Assembly: GCA_035610365.1 (NCBI GenBank)
Contig: CM069437.1
Location: 61,776,093 to 61,840,092, forward strand
Direction of reading: 5' to 3'
DNA: 64,000 bases
Origin: Aquatica leii
Taxonomy: Eukaryota; Arthropoda; Insecta; Coleoptera; Lampyridae
Position 1 is the stretch's first letter; every line of letters starts with the position of its first letter. A program made the position numbers and the translations under genes. Positions 12,110 to 24,500 of the stretch are shown in pieces. The notes beneath the pieces were generated by a model. The model was not told where the DNA came from, did no database searches, and was given only the letters and a program-made list of their open reading frames with translations.

Positions 12110-12890
12110 CTTTTCTATACGATTCGTCTTTAATTCTTTAGTTATTCTTTCTGATTCTGTATTTATTGTTTTTCTTATGTACTGTTCTATATATTTATAT
12201 GTTTTTTCTATTTTTTGTTTTTTCTTTGGTTACTTTTATCTTTGTTTCGTTGTTTTGTTTGTCTGTAATTTTATAGGTTCTCCTCTTTTTTTGGATTTAG
12301 ACATGTGTTATTTGATTTCCTTTATAACCGTGATTTTTTTCTAATTGTAGTTTTATAGTTCTTATTTTTATTGTCTGGTTCACTTTATGCTACTAAGTTA
12401 GGTAGTTTGATGCATTTTTTTATATGGTCATATAGATCTTGGACATTTTAATTTACTTTTGGTTTAATCTTATTCTATCACGTGTATTCTACTAATAATA
12501 GTTTCGTTCTCTATCAGTTATTTTTGTTTGCTGCACCATTTTATACATCGGGAGTTTTATGTTTGCTACTAGCAGTCTATGATCTGTTTTGCATTCGGTC
12601 TTTTACATTTTGTATTTTATGGTAGTGTAGTTCTAGTAATAATGTAGTAATGTATCGGCTTAAAATTTTTCGTTTCATAGATCCAACTATATTTATAGAT
12701 TTTTTTGTGTTTGTAGAATATGTTTGTAAATTTGTGGCTGTTTAGTTTACATAGCTCAATTATGCTATCTCAGTTGTCATTGGTAGTCTTTTCTCCAAGT
12801 GGTTTTACAGCATTGCTTTTCTTCTTGTTCATCCATTCAAATTTCCCATTATTAATACTTCTTCGTCCTTTCTTTCTTCTTTTAGTGTTT
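12110..12890 (-). pseudogene. LINE endonuclease/RT-leader relic (RTE-like)
   Basis: The minus-strand translation from about 12890 downward gives NNGKFEWMNKK, then NIFYKHKKIYKYSW, KPIHYYIITRTTLP and KCKRPNAKQIIDC. This matches the C-terminal part of an apurinic-type endonuclease of non-LTR retrotransposons, where a NTFF...WTW...EIDYI...SDHR order is expected. A lysine-rich linker follows. The key SDH histidine motif is reduced to KQIID. Many stops are present. The type resembles the element at 46790-49350, but orientation and position show it is a separate insertion. Confidence 0.5.
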
Positions 12891-12899
12891 GAATAAAAC

Positions 12900-15800
12900 T
12901 GCACTTTGAAAATAACGTTAACCGTTATCTGAAGTATTTTACCAGCGACAATAACAGCTCTCAGTTCCGCTATTATCCAAATTATGTGGTTTTGTAGTGA
13001 GACGGTCCCCTGTAATTTTTACGAAATTAGTTAGTAATTTAAGAAATTACGCGAGGATTTTGAGCTTTGCAAACTTACTCTACTAGCTGCTCGAAGACGC
13101 ACAAGACGATACCCTCTTAGTGAACACTCAACTTAAGCATATATAACCGGGCGCCACATTTATCCTACGCCTACTGGAATCCGAGATCCCGTTATTCCTG
13201 AACTTTTCCTGAAACCGAACTAATCTTATTAACTGACTTTAGCTATTTCTCCTGACTGCAAAAATCGACCCGGTCATTCGCTTTGCTTATTATTCATCTC
13301 ATTTGCCGTTTGATCTTATTGTGTCAGTGATTTTGTTCAATTTGGTAAGTTACATTTTTGTGCAAGAAAATATAACTTACCGAAAGTTTGTCCGGAGGTG
13401 TTTATATCTGACTAAACTTTTCGTTACGGGTTGTGTAACCAACTTTGTGTAGAACTAAAAAGCTGTACAGGCTACTTTGCGATCCTGAGGGCAGTACAGT
13501 CGTTACACGCGCCCTAAAATAATCACTAACGTGTAAATACATTTTAGTAAATCAATTACCGGTTCGCGAAATTAATTATTTTACTAAATTAATCAATCAT
13601 CTCGCCAATCAATAGCATATTTTGTATTAAAGCGCACGACTTCAGCGCAAGCATTAATTACGTCTTTTAATTGCATTTCTCCATCGATTTTTGTCGACAA
13701 TCAACAACTTGACCAGCAAATTCGGCAAACACTGTTACGTTATTGCTAACCTCTCTATTAAAACCATTTAAGGTCTGGCAAAGAGCAAAGATCAACTTTC
13801 GTAAACTCATTTTATCTATACTTACCGTAAATTGTTTAGTTTATGTTGTACATAAAGTTATTATTTATTTAAGTTAAATTCTATTGTATCTATTGCATTC
13901 AGTATATTATATTTACACGTGCGATTTGTTTCTACGACAGCTACTTGAGGTTAGTAAGCCGCCTCCTTTTGTACCCAAGAACGGCCTACAGTTTTCTTCA
14001 TTTACTGGGTGTTGTTTTTTAATCAATGAATAAATAGTAAAATTTCTGTGGATCACTTACTAAAACGAGTTATCAATACAAATTTAATGTAATAAATCGC
14101 AATTAAAGGTGTGTATTTTGTTACATTCCAAAATTAACACAAAGTCACTGCCTGCAATGTATTAACATAAACGGGGGTTGTGCCACTAGCTCAATGGAGA
14201 CGGGGTGAGTTTTATTTAAAAGTTTCGTGATCGAAATGGATTGACTTGTCGAAAACACAAAATCGATAAATAATAATGTCGAAATCAAAGGGCGCCAGGA
14301 AGGGGGTAAAGCTTAATGGACTAATGACCCTTGCCAACCATAAGTCCGCTTTCTGTAGTATGCACCCCCAACGGACTTACCTTAGAGGGTGCATTTGCTA
14401 AAATCTAAAATAAACTAATAAAGTTACACACGCGGAGGCCGACGGAATTAAAAGCTCTTTACAATTTAATAATTTAACATTTATTTGAACAAAATAAAAC
14501 AAAATGAATAAAATAATAAAATAAAATAATTGAATTGAAATTGACAAAATTAATCACACAAAACAGTAGCAAAATAAAAGAAAAATTACGTGAATGCACG
14601 TTTGATCAAAACAAATTTACACTTAATGGAATAAAATACACAAACAAAATTATAAAATACACAATACAGAATTTTAAAGAAATAAACAGCACAAATTAAT
14701 CAAACTAAAACATCTATGCTCACGGCCGGGCGCGTGTCGATATAATTTAAAAACAAAATGAAAAATACTTATAAAACTAATTTATATACATATAATTTGA
14801 ATCGATAATTCGGTCCCGTTTAATAAATTTTAAATTCAAAGCTTTTAACACTTGATCGCGTAAACGTAAATAATATCTTCTCGATTAAATAAATGGTGCA
14901 ACATAAATACCTTGAATTCGTCGTAACTGCAGGAACGTACTTATGGTTAGATGGTCCGGGATGGCCAAACGAAAAGGTACTCCAAATACTTTCTATGCCG
15001 GCGGAAGAATTTCTTTATTAACACATAACATAATCCGCACAAATGCGAAGATTGGACACAGTACAACCCAACGATTGAATATCCAACTTGAAACTTGCGT
15101 TATAATTATGGAAACCGTGAAATTTGCTTAATCCGTAAATTACGAATATTGAAAAGAAGATAAAAATCAAACTTTTCCATCACTACACTACATTTTCACG
15201 GTACCAATTTTCTTTACTTCCACGGTAGGGCATAACGAAACGTACCCTTACCAACCGGTAACCGGTAATTTAAAATTGCCACCGACGATCGATTGTAGAT
15301 TATTCATCCCCAAAAATCAAAACCTCTCATATTTAACACCTTGTGTTCCCACCAAATTCTCTTTGCTTGCGCGGTAACATCTACGTAAAAGAAAGAACAT
15401 TGAACAAACAAGAAAAACAAAGACGGCAATTATAATTAGCCACGTGAATTTCCGCACGTAGACTTTGGTTCACACAAGAACGCTGAGACTTGCATTACTG
15501 CAGCTGGCTTAATCAAAGTGTAATTACCAAGAAAAATGTATCAACTTACATTCCACAAAGGAAGTCGTAAATTATAATGAATTGGTATTCTACGAAGATA
15601 ACCAAATAAAGTACTAAATTAAACTCAAAATTACGGATCTGTATGCATTTAAAAGAAAATTTCAATAATGATTGAAAACAACTTGAAATATCATTAAACT
15701 CAAACCACACAAACAATAAACAAAACGTTCTCGATGCTAATACTAAAATAATCAATCGAAACACACAAAAAAAAAACTTACGGTGTCTTTCACAACGAAA

Positions 15801-16784
15801 TTCAAACGCAGGTAACAATTTTTTTAGATGTAAACGTTTTCAGTAAATAAGTGATTGTGATTGACAACAAAAAAGAAGCTTTTAAGAACAAGAGTGATTT
15901 TAACAATTATAGACTGGCTAACTTAGAAAAACTTTGTTATGTTAGGTTGTCTTGTATATATGGAGAGACTTAACTTGATTATTTTAATAATTGTAGGATT
16001 TCGGTTGCTAGTTAATTTACACGATTTCTTCTGGTCTCATCAAGTAAAAATAGGCATTCAGTACCTGATATTTTATTTTTATTTTAGTAAAGTGTTTGAT
16101 TTATTATTTTTTTGTATTAAACTACATTTTCATTAAACGTAATTTGGATCGATATTTTGCTATTACGAAATGAGCCAATAGCTTTTAACCTTGAAATAAA
16201 GTTCATTTTTAAATCTTTAAATTATAGTTTTTCATATGCGAAAGTGCGCCGTAATTTTTTTATCTACTTTGTCCATTTATTCGGATAAATTATATTTGGC
16301 TCTGCTTTGAATTTAATGAGTAGTTAATTAAGACGCAGTAATGCAACTAGCTAAGTCCTTAGCAAACTCTAAATACATAAAAATACATGTTTAAGTGTAT
16401 ATAAAGTAGGCACAGTTTTTAATAATTTTATAGTAGCCAATTACTAAAGCGTTTCAATTAAGTACTTTATTTTACAGCCGTTTTTCTCTTCTATGAATTA
16501 ACGTCGTATTTGCTTTTTTTATTTGTAATCTTTTCGCGTTAAAGAAAACTCTATTAAGTTTTAATTTTTTTTAAATTAGCTTTTAGTTGTAATATAGCTG
16601 CGCTACAGGGTTGTATAAAATCTGGATAATATGAAATGAAATTCGCTTAAAAGACTTTTAATATTATTCGATGTTAGACAAGAGTTTTTAAATCATTTTC
16701 AAAAGCGTTAAACTTGTAATATTTTTAATAAAATTATATATTTGATGTAAATTTTATTTAATAATTTTTAATTTTTTTGTGCAG
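12900..16784. other. Non-coding AT-rich stretch, probable intron or repeat debris
   Basis: No coding exon recognised. It holds a possible LTR-like block at 12993-13507 (TGTAG...TTACA ends, TATATAA at about 13139) without matching target duplications. A second GC-richer block at 14179-14410 includes GGGCGCCAGGAAGGGGGT, resembling a block in the solo LTRs. Neither could be bounded. The 3' end of this stretch is a pyrimidine tract followed by the splice acceptor of the exon at 16785. Confidence 0.4.
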
Positions 16785-17294
16785 GAGATCAACGCCGACA
16801 CCACAACAGCAGCCGCAAACAGCAACGCAACAACAACAGCAGCAACAACAAACTCAACAATCATCTCCACAACAACAGCAACCTGCATCTGCACAACCAT
16901 CGCCACAAGTAACTGTAATAAAAACGCCTCCGCCAATAAATATTAATGAGCCTAGTGATCAAGAAACAACTGAAGTTGTCATTCGCCATGAACAACAACC
17001 ACTCACTACGCAGCCAACATCACCGCCGAAACAAACCGCTGTTCCTCGTACAGTATCGCTTCCAACTTCTCCTGGCGAGAGATATAGAACTTTACCCGCT
17101 AATGAACACAGGCTTGATTATAGTCAAAGTGAGCGACTGCCAAATAGACCAAAACTTGCTAGATCGATATCTAGGAAAGAGGCGATTAAAAATTTTGTTA
17201 AAAAAGAAACCGCAAATTTTTTCGGCGTTGAGGAGGGTAATCAAAATGATCAACAACTTAGATGGTTGGATCGTAGAAAACGATTGGCTTCAAG
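16785..17294 (+). CDS. Internal host exon, glutamine-rich; possibly iRhom (rhomboid-5)-like N-terminus
   Basis: A 510-nt open exon lies between a strong acceptor (T-rich tract then GTGCAG) and a consensus donor (CAAG then GTAAGT). Both splice phases are 2, so the exon is symmetric and frame-neutral. It encodes about 170 residues. First comes a Gln/Pro-rich region from CAG/CAA runs, then a Ser/Pro-rich part, then a basic conserved-looking C-terminal part with LARSISRKEAIKNF, ETANFFGVEE and RWLDRRKRLASR. The last segment resembles, from memory, the cytosolic N-terminal region of inactive rhomboid proteins upstream of their membrane domain. That assignment is an inference. No flanking exon was found, so the gene must have introns of many kilobases. 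This is the best host-gene candidate in the window. Confidence 0.72.
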
Positions 17295-17819
17295 GTAAGT
17301 TTTTTTCAGTTTCTGTAGTAATAATGTATGAATATCATACCATATCTAATGTTTTATGTTGTTTTCATGTTTTTCGCACTTTTATCAGAATTTTCAAAAA
17401 TTTTTAATAGCTGTTTGCTAAGATGTATTGATTTTTCACTGCATTTCACGAAAGATTTTTTATCTTATTAATGGTAAATACTGAAACAAACTTTATTTTG
17501 CCTAAATATATTTGAATAAATTTGTCATCTATTTTACGATCAATTAGTTTCTGATTTAATTTACTGTAAGTCGTAACTGTCAAATAATTCTATCAGTTTC
17601 AACAGCATAAGTTTTCAAAAACATCGTTTACACTAACCTTCTAGGTTAGTTTTATTTTTAAAGTTTTTGCGCGCATGATGTTTGAAAATATAAAGGTTTT
17701 CCGGTTTTGAACCGTGATTTACATTTATACTTTTTATAAAATTTACAATCGAGAAAGATTTCTTCTGCTATAAAATCCGCTAGCACGATACTGGCGCTAG
17801 CGCAGCTGATCTTGTTACT
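17295..17819. other. Presumed intron sequence after the exon
   Basis: Starts with the donor GTAAGT. AT-rich, no coding signal recognised on either strand. Confidence 0.45.
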
Positions 17820-18270
17820 AAGAGACCAGCGTGTGAAAAAAAATCTAATGTCAGACGCACTATTTAAAAAAGGCAATACACGAACATATATCAAACTTGA
17901 TCCGCTTTCGGAATCTCTCACTACACCAGAAAAGAAATAATCCGCAGCAATCTAGCAGCAGAACATAACAAATTATAAAAAAACACTGTGCGAATCGATG
18001 AGGAATGGCACACAAAAATTTTTCTCACAGTCTGCACTAAACATTTAAACTGTAATATCATACAATATAAGCCGACAATGATTAAAAAACTCACTGAAAT
18101 AATAACAGAACACTGTGGTCTTAATAAACATATGCATAAAATGCCGCGGATACCTAAAAGACGACAAAAATTGAAAAATAGCACTCCGAATAAGTTTCTA
18201 GGCCTCATAGATAAAATAGAGCTGCTGGGCAGTAAAAATCAGATAAATATTTGGAACTTGCTATAATGGA
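17820..18270 (+). pseudogene. LINE relic, RNase H-downstream region
   Basis: The plus-strand translation contains MSDALFKKGN, RTYIKLDPLSES and, after frame breaks, IITEHCGLNKHMHKM, followed by a lysine-rich tail. In RNase H-bearing LINEs the order is ARKG...PEP...LTGHC.LN.H, ahead of a cysteine cluster. The cysteine cluster is lost here. Assignment rests on short motifs only. The fragment lies inside the presumed intron of the host gene. Confidence 0.4.
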
Positions 18271-18629
18271 TTAATTTCTTTAAAGAAAGCACAAATTACC
18301 AATGCATATCCTTATTAAAACAGTTTATAGAAAATCGCAAATTTCATTTCTCTAGAAGTTTATCTAAAATAAAATAAAAAATTAATTTTTGATTTATTGA
18401 AAAATATCCTAAACATCAATTAACATGTTTTACATAACTTCTAAGAAAGCTTCTACAATGCGTAAAAAAACTGAAACTAAAGAAGTCATATCTTGGAAAG
18501 CCATCATATTGCGTTATTTTGGGTCATCTGTATGTGTGACGGTTTCGGGTAATCAGTTTTTGCCCAAAACATGTTTTTCCATACTAGTGCTAGGTACTAA
18601 GAAGTATCATACTTCCTGATTTCGATGGC

Positions 18630-19261
18630 TTTTCTATATAATCTGAACCAAAAGTTACGAGATTTGGTGAGAATTGTCTACTCAAATTTTATAGTATGTC
18701 CGGTGTCTAATAAATGCTCTACAGCAGCGGATTTGGTGTTGTGTGTCCTCGGACAGCCTACTGCTCGATCCAGGTAGCGATGTTGAAAATTTTGGAAAGC
18801 TGGTGGTTAACTTATTTGTGTTGTCTATTCCCTAAGTGACTAGTATGTCTAAAAACGAGATACTTCTATTTGTTTTGATCTCCATGATAAATTTGTTGGT
18901 TGGTTCTGAACAATTGATATGATCCAGAAAATTATTAAAAATGTCTGCTCCGTAAGGCCATATTATGAAAGTATCATCCACGTGCCGTAGCTAACACTTT
19001 GGTTTAAGGGGTACGGATTAAAATACTGTATTTTAAAATCCTCCATAAAGAGATTGGAAAATGAGTTCATGGCGGCTCCTTCAATTTGTTTGTATAAACC
19101 GTTATTGAACGAAAAGAACATGGATTTTAAACATAATTTAATTATAGTAAAATTCCGGTTTCTAAGGGCTGCGTTTGTAATACAATTTTCCATTCTAGAT
19201 CATTTCCGTGTTGTCGTTATCACACAAGCTGAGCGTTTGTCACAGGTTCCAGTAGACATTT
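18630..19261 (-). pseudogene. Penelope-like element relic (pseudo-LTR, RT, endonuclease end)
   Basis: From 19261 downward on the minus strand: a block shared with 2521-2399 (probable pseudo-LTR), then RT residues FNNGLYKQIEGAAMN and NLFMEDFKIQYF. These are followed by a frame-broken palm region (the segment that should hold the YVDD motif reads YGTWMIL) and IFNNFLDHINCSEP. At 18770-18690 is an endonuclease-end motif, CPRTHNTKSAAVEHLLDTGH. The pieces are in Penelope order, with the central part and the YIG motif missing. It follows directly on another partial copy in the same orientation, giving a tandem arrangement typical of this class. Confidence 0.75.
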
Positions 19262-19441
19262 TCACAACCCAGAACTTGCGCAATGAGTACCGAGAACTGA
19301 ATAACAATGTTGTGTTTAGACAAAATTTTTCGTATATGGTTTGTGGTACCTTTGATAAAGGATAGATATGCGATAGACACCGGTTGAAACATAGATTCTG
19401 CTGTTACTCTTGGTTTTGTGGACGTCAACTTTATAATAGAT
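19262..19441 (-). pseudogene. Penelope linker fragment
   Basis: Encodes TSTKPRVTAESMFQPVSIA and KGTTNHIRKILSKHNIV on the minus strand. The same linker is present at 3154-2876 and at 20050-19900. Compared with the copy at 2.3-3.4 kb, the whole endonuclease domain is deleted between the linker and the shared pseudo-LTR block. Confidence 0.7.
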
Positions 19442-19544
19442 TGTTTAATACATATTATTTTAATAAGAATGTTACATCTCTAACAAAAATGTTGGTACTG
19501 CATTAGCTGCGCGAAAAATGATTAATGTTTCTAATTTTACGTGA

Positions 19545-19830
19545 GACGAGTTCTAATTTAGTTTGTTTGCAATCGTAACTTTTAAATCATTCTTAACAGT
19601 GTGTAACGCAGTTTGTGATGAGTATGTTGACGTTCTATCTTTAAAGTTTTTCTAATCAGTTGTGTGTAGTCAAGGTCAGATTTAGGCACCGCACGTCGTA
19701 TATGTAAGCTTACATACTACGTACGTTTCGTCACTAAAATATTAGGAAGTAGTACTTGTTACAAAAAACTTTGGTGGGGTAAGTTTTTAGTACTCATGAT
19801 TTTATTCTTTGATATTAATTATAATTGTCG
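19545..19830 (-). repeat. Repeat arm, inverted relative to 27650-27945
   Basis: The reverse complement of this segment matches 27650-27945 over most of its length (shared GAGTACTAAAAACTTACCCC, TTTTAGTGACG and ACAACTGATTA). It directly follows a Penelope open frame and probably belongs to that element's terminal region. The two arms now flank the gypsy insertion and its host debris. Confidence 0.7.
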
Positions 19831-20493
19831 TTTATCAATTCGTTTTGCGACTGCATGTATAACATTCTTTGTCGGATTAAGTTGACTCAATTTAGGAAAA
19901 ATAGAAAACCGTGTAACAATATTGTGTTTAGACAAAATTTTTCGTGTACGGTCCGTGGTACCTTTGACATACGGTAGAGAAGCAATAGACACTGGTTGAG
20001 ACATAGATTTCGCTGTTACTCTTGGTTTTGCAGACGTACATTTTGTAATAGCTTGTTTAATACTTTTTCTACTGTAATTGTTTGCGATTAACACTTTGGT
20101 TAGATAATTTAACTCTTTTTGGAAATGTTGGGGTTGACTTAAAGAAACAGCTCTGTAGACTAAAGAATTTACTACTGATAATTTCTGAGAAGGGTGATGA
20201 TGAGCCAATCCATTTAAATATCTATTTGTATAGGTAGGTTTTCGATAAACTGAATGCGATAATGAACCATTTCGAGTAATTAAAACGTTCAAAAATGGTA
20301 AAGAGGAGTTTCTTTCTAATTCTATAGTAAAACAAATATTTTGATGAATTGAATTTAAATAACATAGAAACTCGTTAAGCGTAGAAGAACCATGTTTCCA
20401 AATGATAAAAGTGTCATCAAGGTATCTGTACCAGTATCTGGGTTTTAGATAAAATTTAGATAAAGCTTTTTTCTCAAAATTTTCCATAAACAT
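19819..20493 (-). pseudogene. Penelope-like element ORF fragment (RT palm/thumb and linker), 224 codons open
   Basis: The longest uninterrupted Penelope reading frame here. It starts in the RT at SKFYLKPRYWYRYLDDTFII (catalytic YLDD) and runs through LNEFLCYLNSIHQNICFTIE and LERNSSLPFLNVLITRNG. It then enters the linker with HSVYRKPTYTNRYLN, AVSLSQPQHFQKELNYLT and KGTTDRTRKILSKHN. It ends before the GIY-YIG domain. The N-terminal RT fingers are absent. A usual Penelope protein is about 800 residues, so about a quarter is present. Codons are intact over 225 triplets, so this copy is younger than the neighbouring ones. Confidence 0.85.
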
Positions 20494-20544
20494 CGATCGG
20501 AAACCGGTCTATAAAAGCAAGATTTCACGGCGCAATCAATAGAC
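20491..20544 (+). repeat. Penelope 3'-end fragment in opposite orientation
   Basis: CGATCGGAAACCGGTCTATA through GGCGCAATCAAT matches, on the plus strand, the sequence downstream of the endonuclease in the minus-strand relic at 2593-2540. It abuts the minus-strand open frame, so the two Penelope pieces are head to head, as at 3435. Confidence 0.6.
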
Positions 20545-20597
20545 TGTCAGAGGTAATCGGTATCGGACCATTGGTGTATGATCTCGAGTCGACAATG

Positions 20598-21447
20598 TGT
20601 TACGTAAATTTCTTAAACTACAGACGTAACAATCCCAGGTTCAAACTATAAAAGAAACCATACGTTCGAAACTAAAAATATAATTTCAAAAAGAAACGTA
20701 ACAGACGTAGTAGAACCCAAAACACAAATTAATAATAATTAAATTTAAAAGAAAGATTACGGTTACTAATGTTTATCCAAATTAATTAAACAAAAAATTA
20801 ATCCCGATCAGAATCGATTCATCAGGGTTACAAAAGAACGATAATTGCAATTTAAAATTATAGTAACATAATATAACATTAGGCCGTAAGCGTAAATAAA
20901 ATAAAACCTGTACTTAAACGTCATCACCTCGAAGACAGGAATCGTATGCGTTTGCCGATAAGTCTTGACGACTCCGCTCTGATAAATCGCTATCGAGGGC
21001 AACAGAAAACCGAACGTAAAACACCGAGAAATTTCGGTGTTTAAACTAAATAAAAATGTTATTTAAGAACAACCCTTAGGACTGTATAGTAATTAACAGC
21101 CTGAACGAGTGGTGGATAAGTTAAATCCTGGATAAAAAATCCGAATAAATCGTAAGTATACTAATTCCAACAAAAATCCCAATAGTTATACTTCAATTAC
21201 ATCTCTGGAGCAAAAATCTCGAAAACCCGAATTTTGCAACCTTAAGCAAAAATTAGCTCCAGAAAATATCCAGGCAACTTTCTCAAAAGACCGTTTACGA
21301 TCGTCTCCTCGAAGTGCCCACGCTGTCCGACTAACTTATCGCCAAAAGCCGCGCGAAACACGGGAAATACCTCAGGGTCATGAATTGAATAAATAATAAT
21401 TTTTGAACCAAAATTAATAAAATGTAATGCAAAATTTGCATGTAACA
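20598..21447 (-). repeat. 3' LTR of the gypsy element
   Basis: 850 bp with TGTTAC/GTAACA ends, identical to the 5' LTR except G at 20751 versus A at 26431 (plus-strand bases). In element orientation it lies downstream of the polypurine tract. Confidence 0.95.
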
Positions 21448-21448
21448 A

Positions 21449-21460
21449 CACCCCCTTCCT
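21449..21460 (-). promoter_or_regulatory. Polypurine tract
   Basis: On the minus strand AGGAAGGGGGTG lies one base before the 3' LTR. This is the expected position and composition of the RNase H-resistant primer for plus-strand synthesis. Confidence 0.85.
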
Positions 21461-21578
21461 AAAAGAAAATTTCTCAAATTTTAGAAAAACGATATTCTTA
21501 AAAAGAAACTTACTAAAGTATAGAAAAAAAACAATAAAACAAATTGAAAGCAAAAACCCGAAAACCAACAAATTTTAC

Positions 21579-24500
21579 TTAATCTTCTGCAATATCCTCA
21601 GGAGGATGGCTTTTTAAATCCTTCACATGCCAACAACCTTTATCATTACCATACTCATCTAATAATCGATAAGTATCATTCCCCATGACCTCCTTAATAG
21701 TATAAGGCCCTATAAATCGTTTTTTACTAGCGTCAGATAATACAAAATTTTTTTTCCAGACTTTTTGGCCAACTTTAAATTTAACGCTTCTTCTGCGCAA
21801 GTCGTAATAAAATTTACTACGCGAGTATGCTTTTTCTAAACGCTGCCTAACAAAATGAAAAATATGTTTTAATTTTTCAAGTTTCCCACCTAAAACATCC
21901 CGCTCTTCAAACTCAATACCCGTTTTCGGTACAGATAAACCGTGCAAATTTCCCGATAAAACCATTTCCCTACCGAAATTCAAATAGTACGGTGAGTATC
22001 CCGTTACCTCGTGTTTACTAGTCCGAATCGCGCAAGCAATAGCTGAGAGATTCTTACACCAAGTTTTATGATCGCTTTTAACATAAGAAGCTAACATTGT
22101 TTTAATTACTCGATTGATCCTTTCGCAAGGATTAGCTTGTGGCGAATAGAATGGAGTAAAGATGGGATTAACTGAGTATTTGTTTAAAAGGTTTTTAAAT
22201 TGAGTGCTACGAAACTGAACTCCGTTGTCTACAATCATATATTTGGGAACGCCGTATGTTAAGAAAACATCTTCTTCTACGTGCTTGCATACCATATTAG
22301 CCGTTGAGCTACGCAAAGGACACAAAACTGGAAATTTAGAAAATGTATCGGCAATAACTAGTATATACTTGTATCCCTGTGATGAACGTACAAGTGGTCC
22401 TATCAAATCACAACAAATTAATTCCCATGGTTTATCAACTTTAGGATGACGACCCATAAGTCCTTGAGGTGCTTTTTGTAAAGGCTTATGCTCTATGCAT
22501 ACCGTACAGTTTTTAACGTAACGTCGTACATCGTACCTCATCTTTGGCCAAAAATATTTTTGAATGAGCCTATTAAAAGTTTTATACACGCCTGTGTGTC
22601 CTGCACTTGGATCATCATGCATGCGTTTTAATAACTCCAAACGTTTATCTTTGGGAACAACCAACTTCCATTCATCTTCGTCCGATACTCTAAGCTCACT
22701 AAATCTAACATACTTATACAGAAGGTCATCTTTTGCTCTCCACAGCGGATATCTAAGTGGATCTGCTGTAACTTTATTGATCATCTCCATATACCATTTA
22801 TCGGTGGTACTGTTAGAAACAGTAACTTCATCTAGTACCGGCACACTACGAGACAAACAATCCGGAACTAAATGTTCTGAGCCTTTCCTATGAATAATCT
22901 CAAACTCGAACGCTTGTAACCGTATAGCCCAGCGTGCTAATCTCCCTGCCGGATCCTTGAGGTTTTGTAGCCACACCAAAGAATGATGATCTGTAATGAC
23001 AAAAAATTTTACTCCTTCTATGTACGGTCTGAATTTCTCAACCGCGTAGATTACTGCCAGGCATTCTCGCTCCGTAGCTGAGTAGTTTCGTTCCAATCTA
23101 GTCAGAGAACGACTTAAATACGCTATCACGTGCTCACCATCATCAACTTTTTGAGAAAGAACTGCGCCAATACCAAATCCAGATGCGTCAGTTTGAACAT
23201 AAAAAGGAAGCTCAAAATTTGGACACGAGAGCACAGGAGCATTAGTCAAAAAAGTCTTTATTTTTATCCACGCTTTCTCGCAGTCGTCACTCCAACCAAA
23301 TTTAATTCCCTTCCGAAGTAAAGCTGTAATAGGCGCTATTGTTGTAGCATAATTGGGGATAAAACGTCTATACCAGCCAGCTAGACCAATTATAGAGCGA
23401 ACTTCCTTGGTATTAGTTGGAGTGGGAATATTTAAAATAGCCTGCACCTTGCTGCTGTCCACGTTTAATCCGTATTCATTTACAACGTACCCTAAATAAC
23501 GCAACTCTGAACGACAATACTCGCATTTTTCTTTATTTAATGTCAAACCGGCGGCTATCAATCGTTCGAAAACATTATCCAAAACTTCTAAGTGTTTCTC
23601 AAACGTGTTAGTTGATATAATAATGTCATCCAAATAACAAAATACATATGGTTGTAGATCTGCAGACAAAACACGATCGATTAAACGCTGCCAAGTAGCG
23701 CTAGCATGATGTAACCCCATAGGAAGCACTTTAAACTGCCACAAACCTCTACCAGGGACAGTAAATGCTGTTACTTCGCGACTTTCTTTTGACAACGGTA
23801 TCTGAAAGTAAGCGCTCTTAATATCCAAAGATGAAAGGTATTTTGCGTCGCGTAAACTATCTAAAATATCAGCTATAAAGGGGACCGCGTAACTATCCTT
23901 TTTTGTTACCTTGTTAACCTTACGAAAATCGACAACTACCCTTCTAGTACCGTCTTTCTTGGGAACTAAAATAAGATTAGATGACCACGGACTATTTGAT
24001 TTTTCAATGATGTCATTTGCGATTAAATAATCCAATTCCCTGTCTACATCCTTAAGTACATAAGGAGACATGCGATAAGGCATTTGTTTGATAGGCGAAC
24101 CGGTGGTAGTAATAATGTGTTCTACAAGATGGGTTCGTCCTATGCCGTCTTTCATACGTGAATATTTAGACTTTATTAAAGAATCTAAACGCGACGTTTG
24201 CTCGTAAGTCAAATTTTTATAGGGTAAAATTGACGAAACATGAACTGGTTCAGTTTTCGCAAACTGCCAAACGTTATCTCTAAGATTGGGGATGATGCCC
24301 ATTATTTTCCAAAAATCGAGTCCTAATATTAAACTATGTGGTAGCGAAGGGACTACTAAGACTTTAACATATTCAGTTTTATTAATCAGTTTTATAGGCA
24401 ATGAAATTGTACCAATACTTTCACATCTTTGTCCATTAGCAACTGTACAACTAGGCGCAACGGCCTTTTCCAAAGTAAAACAATTTAATTTACGAATCAA

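Noticed and set aside
12993..13507. Possible LTR: TGTAGTGAGAC...AGTCGTTACA with TATATAA inside
   Set aside because: No matching target duplication (GGTTT before, CGCGC after), no second copy in the window and no primer site next to it.
14179..14410. GC-rich block with GGGCGCCAGG, reminiscent of a TGGCGCCC lysine-tRNA primer site on the minus strand
   Set aside because: Similarity to a tRNA end stops after eight bases, and the same GGCGCC block occurs inside the solo LTRs, so it is more likely LTR sequence.
16754..16936. Minus-strand valine/alanine-rich frame
   Set aside because: Antisense shadow of the CAG/CAA run in the host exon.
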